Source: an uncultured Oscillospiraceae bacterium (lineage in GTDB: Bacteria > Bacillota > Clostridia > Oscillospirales > Oscillospiraceae). Taken from it: a stretch of DNA of 35,609 nucleotides. The notes under the pieces were generated by a model that saw only the letters and a program-made list of their open reading frames with translations, did not search any database and was not told the origin of the DNA. The position numbers and the translations under genes are program-made. Below are positions 8,094 to 15,398 of the stretch, in pieces. Positions within the stretch are counted from its first letter, which is position 1. Every line of letters begins with the position of its first letter. The DNA is taken from positions 1 through 35,609 of the forward strand of contig CAKTIN010000010.1 of the NCBI GenBank assembly GCA_934565775.1, in the 5' to 3' direction.

Positions 8094-9053
8094 TTGGTAG
8101 AAATCGAAAAGCCTCGTATCGTATGTAACGATTCCACGGATGATGTCTCCTATGGGAAATACGTCGTGGAGCCCCTGGAGCGGGGCTACGGCACGACCCT
8201 GGGCAATTCCCTGAGACGGATTCTGCTCTCCTCGCTGCCCGGCACCGCCGCGACCTCCGTGAAGATCGCGGGCGTGCAGCACGAGTTTTCCACCATCCCC
8301 GGCGTGAAGGAGGATGTGACGGAGATCGTTCTGGCAGTCAAGCGGATCATTGCGAAGCTGCACTGCCAGGGGGTCAAGACCGTTTATATTGACGCTGTGG
8401 GCCCCTGCGTTGTGACCGCCGGCGATATTAAGGCCGACGGCGAGGTGGAGATCCTCAACCCTGAGCTGAAGATCTGCACCCTGGGGGAAAATGCCACCTT
8501 CAATATGGAAATCACCCTGGCCCACGGCCGCGGCTATGTTTCCGCGGACCGGAATAAGACCCCCCAGACGGTCATCGGCGTGATCCCCATCGACTCCATT
8601 TACACCCCTGTGTATAAGGTGAATTACACCGTGGAGAATACCCGTGTGGGCAACATGACGGATTACGACAAGCTGACCCTGGAGGTCTGGACGGACTCCA
8701 CCATTTCCGCCCGGGACGCGGTTTCCCTGGGCGCGAAGATCATGTCCGATCACTTGAGCCTCTTCACCAACCTGTCTGAGTCTGCCGGCAGCAGCACCAC
8801 CGTGGTGGAGAAGTCTGCCGAGGGCCCCAACAAGGTCCTGCAAATGACCATCGATGAGCTGGACCTGTCCGTCCGGAGCTTCAACTGCCTGAAGCGTGCG
8901 AATATCAACACCGTGGAGGATCTGGTCAGCAAGACCGGGGAGGACATGATGAAGGTCCGCAACATGGGCAAGAAGTCCCTGGATGAGGTTCAGAAGAAGC
9001 TGGAAATGATGGGTCTTTCCCTGGCCAGCGATGACTCTGGCAACAACAACTAA
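8094..9053 (+). CDS. rpoA: RNA polymerase alpha subunit
   Basis: A 319-residue protein. Residues 1 to about 230 form the dimerising N-terminal domain, with [21 protein letters not shown] and the strand pattern that contacts beta and beta-prime. After a short linker, residues about 250-310 form the alpha C-terminal domain ([20 protein letters not shown] and [13 protein letters not shown]) that binds UP elements and activators. The start is TTG at 8094, after AAAGGAGGGTATTTAACT; no ATG fits the conserved N-terminus. Confidence 0.97.
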   Translation: MVEIEKPRIVCNDSTDDVSYGKYVVEPLERGYGTTLGNSLRRILLSSLPGTAATSVKIAGVQHEFSTIPGVKEDVTEIVLAVKRIIAKLHCQGVKTVYIDAVGPCVVTAGDIKADGEVEILNPELKICTLGENATFNMEITLAHGRGYVSADRNKTPQTVIGVIPIDSIYTPVYKVNYTVENTRVGNMTDYDKLTLEVWTDSTISARDAVSLGAKIMSDHLSLFTNLSESAGSSTTVVEKSAEGPNKVLQMTIDELDLSVRSFNCLKRANINTVEDLVSKTGEDMMKVRNMGKKSLDEVQKKLEMMGLSLASDDSGNNN

Positions 9054-9081
9054 GCTAACCTTTTAGAAGGAGGAAACGTTC

Positions 9082-9429
9082 ATGTTTGGCACTCGGAAAC
9101 TGGGCAGAACCAGCGATCAGAGAAAAGCGATGCTGCGCCAACTGACCACCGCGCTGCTGGAGAATGGTAAGGTTGAGACCACCTTCTACAGAGCCAAGGA
9201 AGTGCAGCCCGTCGTGGAGAAGATGATCACCCTGGGGAAGAAGGGCAACAGCAACCTGGCGGCTTACCGCAAGGCGCTGGCCTATATCACCAAGGAAGAC
9301 GTGGTTCACAAGCTGTTCACTGAGACTGCCCCCAAGTACGCCGACCGCAATGGCGGCTACACCCGCGTGACCCGGATCGGTGCGCGGCGGGGCGATGCCG
9401 CTGAGATGGCGGTTATCGAGCTCATCTGA
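9082..9429 (+). CDS. rplQ: 50S ribosomal protein L17
   Basis: A 115-residue protein of the short bacterial L17 type. It begins [20 protein letters not shown], contains the [19 protein letters not shown] motif, and ends with [23 protein letters not shown]17 lies near the exit tunnel. The ATG at 9082 follows AGAAGGAGGAAACGTTC. It is the last gene of the superoperon; a strong terminator begins 13 nt after its stop. Confidence 0.97.
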   Translation: MFGTRKLGRTSDQRKAMLRQLTTALLENGKVETTFYRAKEVQPVVEKMITLGKKGNSNLAAYRKALAYITKEDVVHKLFTETAPKYADRNGGYTRVTRIGARRGDAAEMAVIELI

Positions 9430-9442
9430 ATCTGAATAAAAG

Positions 9443-9484
9443 CTCCCTCTTCGGGCAAACTGGTCCCGAAGGGGGAGTTTTTTT
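9443..9484 (+). terminator. Rho-independent terminator of the ribosomal superoperon
   Basis: A 13-bp stem with one G-U pair (9443-9455 with 9465-9477) and a 9-nt loop is followed by seven T residues (9478-9484). The spoVAC start codon begins at the very next base. The GGGGGAG of the 3' arm lies 7 nt before that ATG and is the only visible ribosome-binding site for spoVAC, so terminator and translation signal overlap. Confidence 0.93.
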
Positions 9485-9922
9485 ATGACCGATCGGGAAT
9501 ATCAAGCCCTGGCCCAGCGCCGGGCGAAGCCCTCGCCCATGGGCAAAAACTGCCTGAACGCCTTCTGGATCGGGGGCCTGATCTGCGCTCTGGGGCAACT
9601 GCTGCTAAATTGGTTCGGCTCCATGGGCCTGGAGAAGGAGGATGCCGGGACGGCGGCTTCCATTGCACTGGTGCTGCTTTCCGCCCTGGCCACAGGCTTC
9701 AGCCTGTATGACGACCTGGCAAAAGTGGCCGGGGCGGGGACCCTGGTGCCCATTACCGGCTTTGCCAATTCCGTGGTGGCGCCGTCCATCGAATTCTCTT
9801 CCGAGGGGATTATTACGGGCACCTGCGTCAAGGCCTTCTCCATAGCGGGGCCGGTGATTGTTATCGGCACTGCGGCCAGCGTGGTCTATGGCCTGCTATA
9901 CTGGCTCTGGGGACTGCTTTAG
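9485..9922 (+). CDS. spoVAC: Stage V sporulation protein AC, DPA channel component
   Basis: A 145-residue membrane protein with about four hydrophobic segments. Family hallmarks are KNCLNAFWIGGLICALGQLL (residues 21-40) and the GAGTLVPITGFANS motif at 83-96, followed by the conserved FSSEG. SpoVAC is the membrane channel through which dipicolinic acid enters the forespore and leaves at germination, with SpoVAD and SpoVAE partners. Here it stands alone: no spoVAD or spoVAE gene follows, and a terminator lies 90 nt downstream. No sigma-G or sigma-F promoter was recognised. The ATG at 9485 abuts the rplQ terminator. Confidence 0.88.
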   Translation: MTDREYQALAQRRAKPSPMGKNCLNAFWIGGLICALGQLLLNWFGSMGLEKEDAGTAASIALVLLSALATGFSLYDDLAKVAGAGTLVPITGFANSVVAPSIEFSSEGIITGTCVKAFSIAGPVIVIGTAASVVYGLLYWLWGLL

Positions 9923-10259
9923 GGCAGGGGACCGCCGGAAGGCGGGCGCAGGTTTTGTGCCATTTTCACAAATTCCGGGGAATTTCCTGCTCTGCCCGGG
10001 GAGACACGATCCGAGCCGCCCTTTGGGGCGGCTCTTTTCTGGGAAAAAGAGGGAATTTCGGCCAATCGGGCAGAATCGGGTTTCGTCAAAAGTGTGCAAA
10101 ACCGGGCCGTGAGCCCAGGAAACATTTAGCAATTTTGCACTTACTGGATATGCACATTTTTATACGGAATATTGCTTCGTCATATGTGCCAAAAAGGACA
10201 AGTGTATGGCTGGGGAGGACAACAGAATATACAAAATCCAAGTTTCGACGAGAAAAGGC
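9923..10259. other. Non-coding stretch between spoVAC and the opp promoter
   Basis: No credible gene was found. The first 90 nt hold a perfect 16-nt inverted repeat, AAATTCC-GG-GGAATTT, at 9970-9985. After the spoVAC terminator the sequence turns AT-rich between about 10085 and 10259. This part has repeated TGCACA/TGTGC-like blocks: GTGCAAAA near 10093, TTTTGCAC at 10133-10140, TGCACAT at 10151-10157 and ATATGTGCC at 10182-10190. GCACAT and ATGTGC form an inverted pair. Such dyads just upstream of a strong promoter may be operators for the peptide transporter; this is inference. Confidence 0.5.
10013..10038 (+). terminator. Terminator after spoVAC
   Basis: A perfect 9-bp GC-rich stem, GAGCCGCCC with GGGCGGCTC, has a TTTG loop and is followed by four T residues. 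It is placed to end spoVAC transcription before the opp promoter at 10260. Confidence 0.88.
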
Positions 10260-10288
10260 TTGAAAAGTGGCCATTTGTATGCTATATT
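10260..10288 (+). promoter_or_regulatory. Strong sigma-A promoter of the oligopeptide transporter operon
   Basis: TTGAAA at 10260-10265, a 17-bp spacer, and TATATT at 10283-10288. TGC directly before the -10 box makes it an extended -10 promoter. The start of transcription should be near 10295, leaving a leader of roughly 230 nt before the binding-protein gene. Confidence 0.85.
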
Positions 10289-10294
10289 AGGTGC

Positions 10295-10515
10295 ATAAAT
10301 TTTTTAGAGGAATGATATATCACTACAGCGTGGTAAAACATGACGTGTAGAGTGGCTCCTTCCTCGAGAATATTTATAAACTACAGGACGAATGGCGGCG
10401 GCAGCCAGCCTCGCCGGATCGCAGCGCGGTCCGCATCAACGACCGGTTGCAGACCGGGCCGCAGAAAATCCCGGCCCCGCCTGGTGAACGCCAATGTTCG
10501 GACTGAAATTAACAG
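10295..10515 (+). promoter_or_regulatory. Long structured 5' leader of the opp operon
   Basis: The leader is AT-rich for about 90 nt and then sharply GC-rich. Several hairpins are visible: GGCG/CGCC around 10394-10414 with an inner GGC/GCC pair; CGGATC with GGTCCG (about 10414-10432, one G-U pair); and GGGCCG with CGGCCC (about 10455-10476). No T-box AGGGTGGNACCGCG motif or other riboswitch core was recognised, and no U-tract terminator is present. The Shine-Dalgarno AGGAGG follows at 10513-10518. The function is unknown. Confidence 0.45.
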
Positions 10516-10528
10516 GAGGTAAACGAAA

Positions 10529-12745
10529 ATGAAGAAATTGCTTGCTCTGCTTCTTGCTGTCTGCATGGTCGCTTCTCTGTTCGCCGGCTGCAAGAACTCT
10601 ACCAAGCCCACCGACGCTCCTACGGACGCTCCCACGGATGCTCCCACGGAGGCTCCTACGGAGGATACCACTCCCAAGACCTTTGAGGACTATGTGGACC
10701 CCGTCAAGGACATGGATTACAATGAGCAGTCCTCTTTCCTGTACAACGATGTGCTCGGCGAGTTCAACGAGCTGTACACCGCTGCGAAGGAAGAGACCGA
10801 TGAGGACATGAAGTTCGCTCTTGAGGCTCAGGCCGAGGCGAAGCTCCTGTCCAACGCCATGATGCTCCCCCTGAGCACCAAGGGCGGCAACTACGCCATC
10901 TCCCGCGTGGCTCCTCACGGCGCAACCAATATTAAGTGGGGCAACGACTATGAGCGGTATCACAACCTGCTGGTTGTTGACAGCGAGAAGCCTCTGCTGG
11001 CTTCCGAGCGTGAAGAGATGAAGGCCAAGTGGGCCGAGCTCAAGGGCACCGGCACTTGGGAAGCTTGGGCCAAGGAGTACCTGACCGGCAAGGGCTACAC
11101 CCTGAAGGACACCTACACCATGGGCTACGTCGGTGATCCCCAGACCTGGGACGCTCTGGCTACCTCTCAGTCCGCTGACTCCGAGGCCATCATCAACACC
11201 TACGACGGCCTGTATGAGTACGACACCGAAGGCGTCCTGCAGCCCGCTCTGGCCGAGTCCTCTGAGATCTCCGAGGACGGCCTGACCGTTACCTTCCACA
11301 TCCGTCAGGGCCAGGTCTGGGTTGACAGCCAGGGCCGTAAGGTTGCTGATCTCACCGCTGACGACTTCGTCGCCGGTATGCAGCACATGCTGGACGCGGC
11401 CGGCGGCCTGGAGTACCTGGTTGACGGCGTGATCGTGAACGCTTCCGAGTACATCAACGGCGACATCACCGACTTCAGCCAGGTTGGCGTGAAGGCTACG
11501 GACGACTACACCCTGGTTTACACCCTGGTCGCTCCCTGCTCCTACTTCATGACCATGCTGGGCTACGGTGTGTTCGCTCCCATGAACCGCGACTACTTCC
11601 TGTCTCAGGGCGGCGCCTTCGGCGTTGACGAGTACGCGGCTGCCAAGGAGTCCGGCTCCTATGTGTACGGCACCACCCCCAACAACATCGCTTACTGCGG
11701 TCCTTACCTTGTTACCAATGCTACCGCTGAGAACACCATCGTGTTCCAGGCCAACGAGAGCTACTGGAATAAGGACAACATCAACATCCACACCCTGACT
11801 TGGCTGTTCAACGACGGCCAGGACGCCACCAAGGCTTACAACGACGCCAAGGACGGCATCCTCGACGGCGCTGGCCTGAACGCTGCTGGCCTGGCTGCTT
11901 GCAAGGCTGACGGCCTGTTCGACGACTACGCTTACACCTCCGATACCGACGCTACCTCTTACATGGCGTTCTACAACGTGAACCGTCAGATGTACCACAA
12001 CTTCAACGACGAGTCCATGTGCGTTTCCACCATGGATCCCGAGTATGACGGTGTCCGCACCAACGCTGCTATGCGGAACGTGAACTTCCGCCGCGCCATC
12101 TCCCTGGGCCTGGACCGTGGCTCCTATAACGCGCAGTCCGTTGGCGAGGATCTGAAGCTTGTCTCCCTGCGTAACACTTACGTTCCCGGCGACTTCGTGT
12201 TCCTGTCCAAGGACATCACCATCTCCGTGAACGGCACCGATGTCAACTACCCCGCTGGCACTGCTTACGGCAAGATCCTGCAGGATCAGCTGGATGCGGA
12301 CGGCTTCCCCGTCAAGGCCTTTGATGAGACCACCCTGTCCAGCGACGGCTTCGACGGCTGGTACAACCCCGAGGCTGCGAAGGCCTACCTGGAGACCGCT
12401 ATCTCCGAGCTGGCTGCTGAGGGCATCATCATTGATGCCGAGAACCCCATCTACATCGACGTTCCCACCTTCACCGGCTCCGAGACCTTCAAGAACAAGG
12501 AAGCCGTTTACAAGAAGTGCCTGGAAGAGATGTCCGATGGCAAGATCATTGTGAACCTGGTTGAGTGCCCCGCCGCGAAGGACTGGTACAACGCCGGTTA
12601 CTATCCCACCACTGGTGCTGACGGCAACTTCAATATGTACGACGGTTCCGGCTGGGGCCCCGACTTCGGCGATCCCTGCACCTACCTCGACACCCTGCTG
12701 CCCGACGGCGCTGGCTATATGACCAAGGTCATGGGCCTGTTCTAA
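10529..12745 (+). CDS. Peptide ABC transporter substrate-binding lipoprotein (SBP_bac_5), apparently circularly permuted
   Basis: A 738-residue lipoprotein. The signal peptide ends in the lipobox LFAGC (lipid-carrying C21) and is followed by a TDAP/TEAP repeat linker (residues 28-44). The canonical N-terminal lobe begins only at about residue 193 (MGYVGDPQTWDALATSQ, then NTYDGLYEYDTEG and SEDGLTVTFHIRQGQVW). The protein stops just after GWGPDFGDPCTYLDTLLP, where other family members continue for over 100 residues. The missing C-terminal piece seems to be at residues about 65-172 (FNELYTAAKEETDED, AEAKLL, MMLPL, YAISRVAP). It should capture peptides for the permease genes that follow. ATG follows AACAGGAGGTAAACGAAA. 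Confidence 0.88.
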   Translation: MKKLLALLLAVCMVASLFAGCKNSTKPTDAPTDAPTDAPTEAPTEDTTPKTFEDYVDPVKDMDYNEQSSFLYNDVLGEFNELYTAAKEETDEDMKFALEAQAEAKLLSNAMMLPLSTKGGNYAISRVAPHGATNIKWGNDYERYHNLLVVDSEKPLLASEREEMKAKWAELKGTGTWEAWAKEYLTGKGYTLKDTYTMGYVGDPQTWDALATSQSADSEAIINTYDGLYEYDTEGVLQPALAESSEISEDGLTVTFHIRQGQVWVDSQGRKVADLTADDFVAGMQHMLDAAGGLEYLVDGVIVNASEYINGDITDFSQVGVKATDDYTLVYTLVAPCSYFMTMLGYGVFAPMNRDYFLSQGGAFGVDEYAAAKESGSYVYGTTPNNIAYCGPYLVTNATAENTIVFQANESYWNKDNINIHTLTWLFNDGQDATKAYNDAKDGILDGAGLNAAGLAACKADGLFDDYAYTSDTDATSYMAFYNVNRQMYHNFNDESMCVSTMDPEYDGVRTNAAMRNVNFRRAISLGLDRGSYNAQSVGEDLKLVSLRNTYVPGDFVFLSKDITISVNGTDVNYPAGTAYGKILQDQLDADGFPVKAFDETTLSSDGFDGWYNPEAAKAYLETAISELAAEGIIIDAENPIYIDVPTFTGSETFKNKEAVYKKCLEEMSDGKIIVNLVECPAAKDWYNAGYYPTTGADGNFNMYDGSGWGPDFGDPCTYLDTLLPDGAGYMTKVMGLF

Positions 12746-12774
12746 GCAATACCCAAACCCTAGCGAATAATTAC

Positions 12775-12815
12775 AGTTGGAAGGGGGAACCCTATGGTTC
12801 CCCCTTTTTCCAACT
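12775..12815 (+). terminator. Hairpin attenuator between the binding protein and oppB
   Basis: A very strong stem: outer arms AGTTGGAA and TTCCAACT, inner arms GGGGGAACC and GGTTCCCCC, loop CTAT, with a T-run (12805-12809) partly inside the outer stem. Partial termination or 3'-end protection here would give more binding protein than permease, a common arrangement in ABC importers. That role is inferred. Confidence 0.82.
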
Positions 12816-12837
12816 ACTAAGTGAGTGAGTGACGATT

Positions 12838-14403
12838 ATGACGAAATATTTGTTAAAACGCCTTTTACACGGACTGGTATCGATTGTCATTGTCGTTGCG
12901 ATCGTTATGGTCATGATCTACAGCATGCTTGATCGTTCCCTTATTTTTGCCAACGACCCGGTTTACACAAAGCAGAAGTATAATTCTCAGGAGATTTATA
13001 AGTACAGTAAGTGGGAAGAGTACGGCTATCTGGATTATGTAAACTTCTCCGACTTCCTGAGAGCGCAGGTAGCGAAAGGAAATCTCGATCAAGAAACGAG
13101 AGACACGATCAACCTTGGCAGGACCGCTGACAAGGATAACGACGTTACGGCCGAGTACGTTCAGAAATTTACCGACTACTATAAATCCCTTGGCTATGAC
13201 GTCGAGCGGAAAGACGCTGTTGTCATTGGCCGTAAAGTGGCTGAGGGTGGCAGACCCCAGTTGTTTGCCCATAAGGACTATTCTGTTTTCCACCGTCTTG
13301 CAACCTATTTCACCAGCATTTTTGTCGTGGATAATATCCATAATGTTGAAGAAGATATTGGCGAGAGGGGTCTGACCTTCACCCTGCACGATCCCGTGTA
13401 CGGTGGGGAGAAATTCTCGCCTGCCATTATTGGAAATGGCACGACCCACAAATATCTGCTGTACTTTGATTCGAAGTTCCCCTATGTGCATCAGAATCTG
13501 CTCACCATTCGGCTGGGCAAATCTTACTCTGTCAATACCGGTATTGACGTTTGGGACACTATGACCCGCAGCCAGGGCTCCTTTGCCTATTCGGAGGTGA
13601 CCTTCCCCTCCGGCCTGACGGAGCAGAGCGCGGATGATCTCCATTCCGCCACCTATGTGTATGGGTCCAGAGAGTCCAGCCTGGTGTACCAGGAGCGCTT
13701 TACCGATGATTACACCAACGTTTTCTTCTCCAGCCGCAACCCCTCCAAGATGGGCTACTCCTTCATCATCGGTATTTTTGCCGTGCTGATGTCCTACCTG
13801 CTGGGTGTGCCTCTGGGCATTCTCATGGCCCGGAAGAAGGATAAGCTGGTGGATAAGCTGGGCACCATTTATATCGTGTTCATTATCGCCGTTCCTTCTC
13901 TGGCCTATATTTTCCTGTTCAAGGCCATCGGCCGCAGCATGGGTCTGCCCGCGGTCTTTGATATGGAATCTACCTCGAAAACCATGTTCATCCTCCCGAT
14001 CGTCTCCCTGGCTCTGCCCTCTGTGGCAAACCTCATGAAGTGGCTGCGCCGGTATATGATTGACCAGATGAACTCCGACTATGTAAAGTTCGCCCGCAGC
14101 GGCGGCCTCTCTGAGAGCGAGATCTTCTCCAAGCACATTCTGAAGAATGCCGTTATTCCCATTGTCCATGGCGTCCCCGCCAGCGTCCTGTCCGCCCTGA
14201 CCGGCGCGATCATCACCGAGCGTGTGTACGTCGTGCCCGGCGCCGGTAATCTGCTGACCAAGGCCATCAATGCGTATGACAACGGCGTAATCGTCGGCGT
14301 GACCATGTTCTATGCGGCTCTGTCCGTGCTGTCCATCATTCTCGGCGATATTCTCATGTCCATGGTCGATCCCAGAATCTCGTTCTCCTCGAAAGCCAGG
14401 TGA
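12838..14403 (+). CDS. oppB: Oligopeptide ABC transporter permease OppB/DppB type, with large extracellular insert
   Basis: A 521-residue permease, against about 310 usual. TM1 is at residues 10-30. Residues about 33-303 form a hydrophilic region expected outside the membrane, in which LGKSYSVNTG resembles the stretch before the core in normal OppB. The MetI-type core starts near residue 307, with the EAA-loop region FARSGGLSESEIFSKHILKN at about 415-435 that docks to the ATPases. ATG at 12838 was chosen over the GTG three codons earlier; the ribosome site (GTGAGTGAG) is weak either way. The oppC start lies 5 nt after the stop. The substrate (oligo- or dipeptide) cannot be told. Confidence 0.88.
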   Translation: MTKYLLKRLLHGLVSIVIVVAIVMVMIYSMLDRSLIFANDPVYTKQKYNSQEIYKYSKWEEYGYLDYVNFSDFLRAQVAKGNLDQETRDTINLGRTADKDNDVTAEYVQKFTDYYKSLGYDVERKDAVVIGRKVAEGGRPQLFAHKDYSVFHRLATYFTSIFVVDNIHNVEEDIGERGLTFTLHDPVYGGEKFSPAIIGNGTTHKYLLYFDSKFPYVHQNLLTIRLGKSYSVNTGIDVWDTMTRSQGSFAYSEVTFPSGLTEQSADDLHSATYVYGSRESSLVYQERFTDDYTNVFFSSRNPSKMGYSFIIGIFAVLMSYLLGVPLGILMARKKDKLVDKLGTIYIVFIIAVPSLAYIFLFKAIGRSMGLPAVFDMESTSKTMFILPIVSLALPSVANLMKWLRRYMIDQMNSDYVKFARSGGLSESEIFSKHILKNAVIPIVHGVPASVLSALTGAIITERVYVVPGAGNLLTKAINAYDNGVIVGVTMFYAALSVLSIILGDILMSMVDPRISFSSKAR

Positions 14404-14408
14404 TCGCA

Positions 14409-15386
14409 ATGAAGAATGAAAAAGTCAATCTGGATGATCTGCAAATGTCCGAAAGCGAACTGTTCTCCCATGTGGACACGGAGAAGCTTTCCTCCGAGAA
14501 GATCACCGCCCCCCGCTATTCTTACTGGCACTCCGTGTTCCGGGTGTTCTTTAAGAAGAAGATCAATATCGTCATCCTGGTCCTGCTGGCCGTTGTGATC
14601 GCGTTTGCGTATATTTACCCCATGTTCTCCGACTACGATCCGACCCGGTACCTTCGGGACCCCGAGGCCAAGCACCTGACCCCCATGGCCGCCATCGCGA
14701 AGTACGGCTTCAGCATCCACTGGATCCTGGGCTCCGGCGCTTCCGGCGAGCCCACCTTTGACGCCATCTGGAACGGCGCCCGGATCTCCATTTCCCTGGC
14801 CTTTATGTGCGCCCTCATCAACATGACCGTGGGTGTTATCATCGGCGCCATCTGGGGCTTCTCCAAGAAGGTGGACATCGTCATGACCGAGGTGTATAAC
14901 ATCATCGGCAACGTGCCCTATATCCTCCTGATTTCCGTCATGGTGCTGATTTTCTCCGCCAGCTTCTGGACCATGGTCTTTGCCTTGACCGTCACAGGCT
15001 GGTTGGGTATCGCCTACTTTATCCGAACGCAGGTCGTCATCATCCGAGACCGGGAATATAACCTGGCCTCCCGATGCTTGGGCACGCCGTCGATCCGGAT
15101 TGCCCTGAAGAACATCCTGCCCTTCATGACCTCCGTCATCGTCACCCTGGCGGCGACCGAGATCCCCTCCTACATTTCTTACGAAGTGTTCCTGGCCTAT
15201 ATCGGCATCGGCTTGTCCGATATGTCCCTGGGCCGCCTGATCTACACCGCTGAGAGCGCCATGCTGACGCCCGGCTGGGGCTTTGAGTTCTGGAGCCCGG
15301 TGGCCGTTTCCGCCATTGTGACCGTGGTTCTGTATGTGGTCGGCCAGAATCTGGGCGACGCATCCGATCCCCGGACCCATATGTAA
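14409..15386 (+). CDS. oppC: Oligopeptide ABC transporter permease OppC/DppC type
   Basis: A 325-residue permease of normal size. A charged cytoplasmic N-terminus of about 50 residues precedes TM1 (IVILVLLAVVIAFAYI). The core includes FDAIWNGARISISLAF, the EAA region with LASRCLGTPSIRIALKNILP, and the C-terminal family ending (VLYVVGQNLGDASDPR). It pairs with OppB to form the pore. ATG 14409 is preferred over GTG 14400 because AGGTGA lies 6-11 nt upstream of it. The gene is tightly linked to oppB and to oppD (12-nt gap). Confidence 0.92.
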   Translation: MKNEKVNLDDLQMSESELFSHVDTEKLSSEKITAPRYSYWHSVFRVFFKKKINIVILVLLAVVIAFAYIYPMFSDYDPTRYLRDPEAKHLTPMAAIAKYGFSIHWILGSGASGEPTFDAIWNGARISISLAFMCALINMTVGVIIGAIWGFSKKVDIVMTEVYNIIGNVPYILLISVMVLIFSASFWTMVFALTVTGWLGIAYFIRTQVVIIRDREYNLASRCLGTPSIRIALKNILPFMTSVIVTLAATEIPSYISYEVFLAYIGIGLSDMSLGRLIYTAESAMLTPGWGFEFWSPVAVSAIVTVVLYVVGQNLGDASDPRTHM

Positions 15387-15398
15387 GGGAGGCGCGAA

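Noticed and set aside
10295..10520. T-box or known riboswitch in the opp leader
   Set aside because: No T-box sequence, specifier loop, or recognisable riboswitch core, and no U-tract terminator before the Shine-Dalgarno.
10605..10665. Short direct repeats (GAYGCTCCYACG units) as a possible CRISPR or tandem-repeat locus
   Set aside because: They are in-frame codons for the TDAP/TEAP linker of the lipoprotein, a usual flexible spacer after a lipobox.
10529..12745. Binding protein read as simply truncated at its C-terminus
   Set aside because: The missing C-terminal segment appears to be present at the N-terminus, total length is above average, and the stop is followed by a well-placed hairpin, so permutation explains the data better than truncation.
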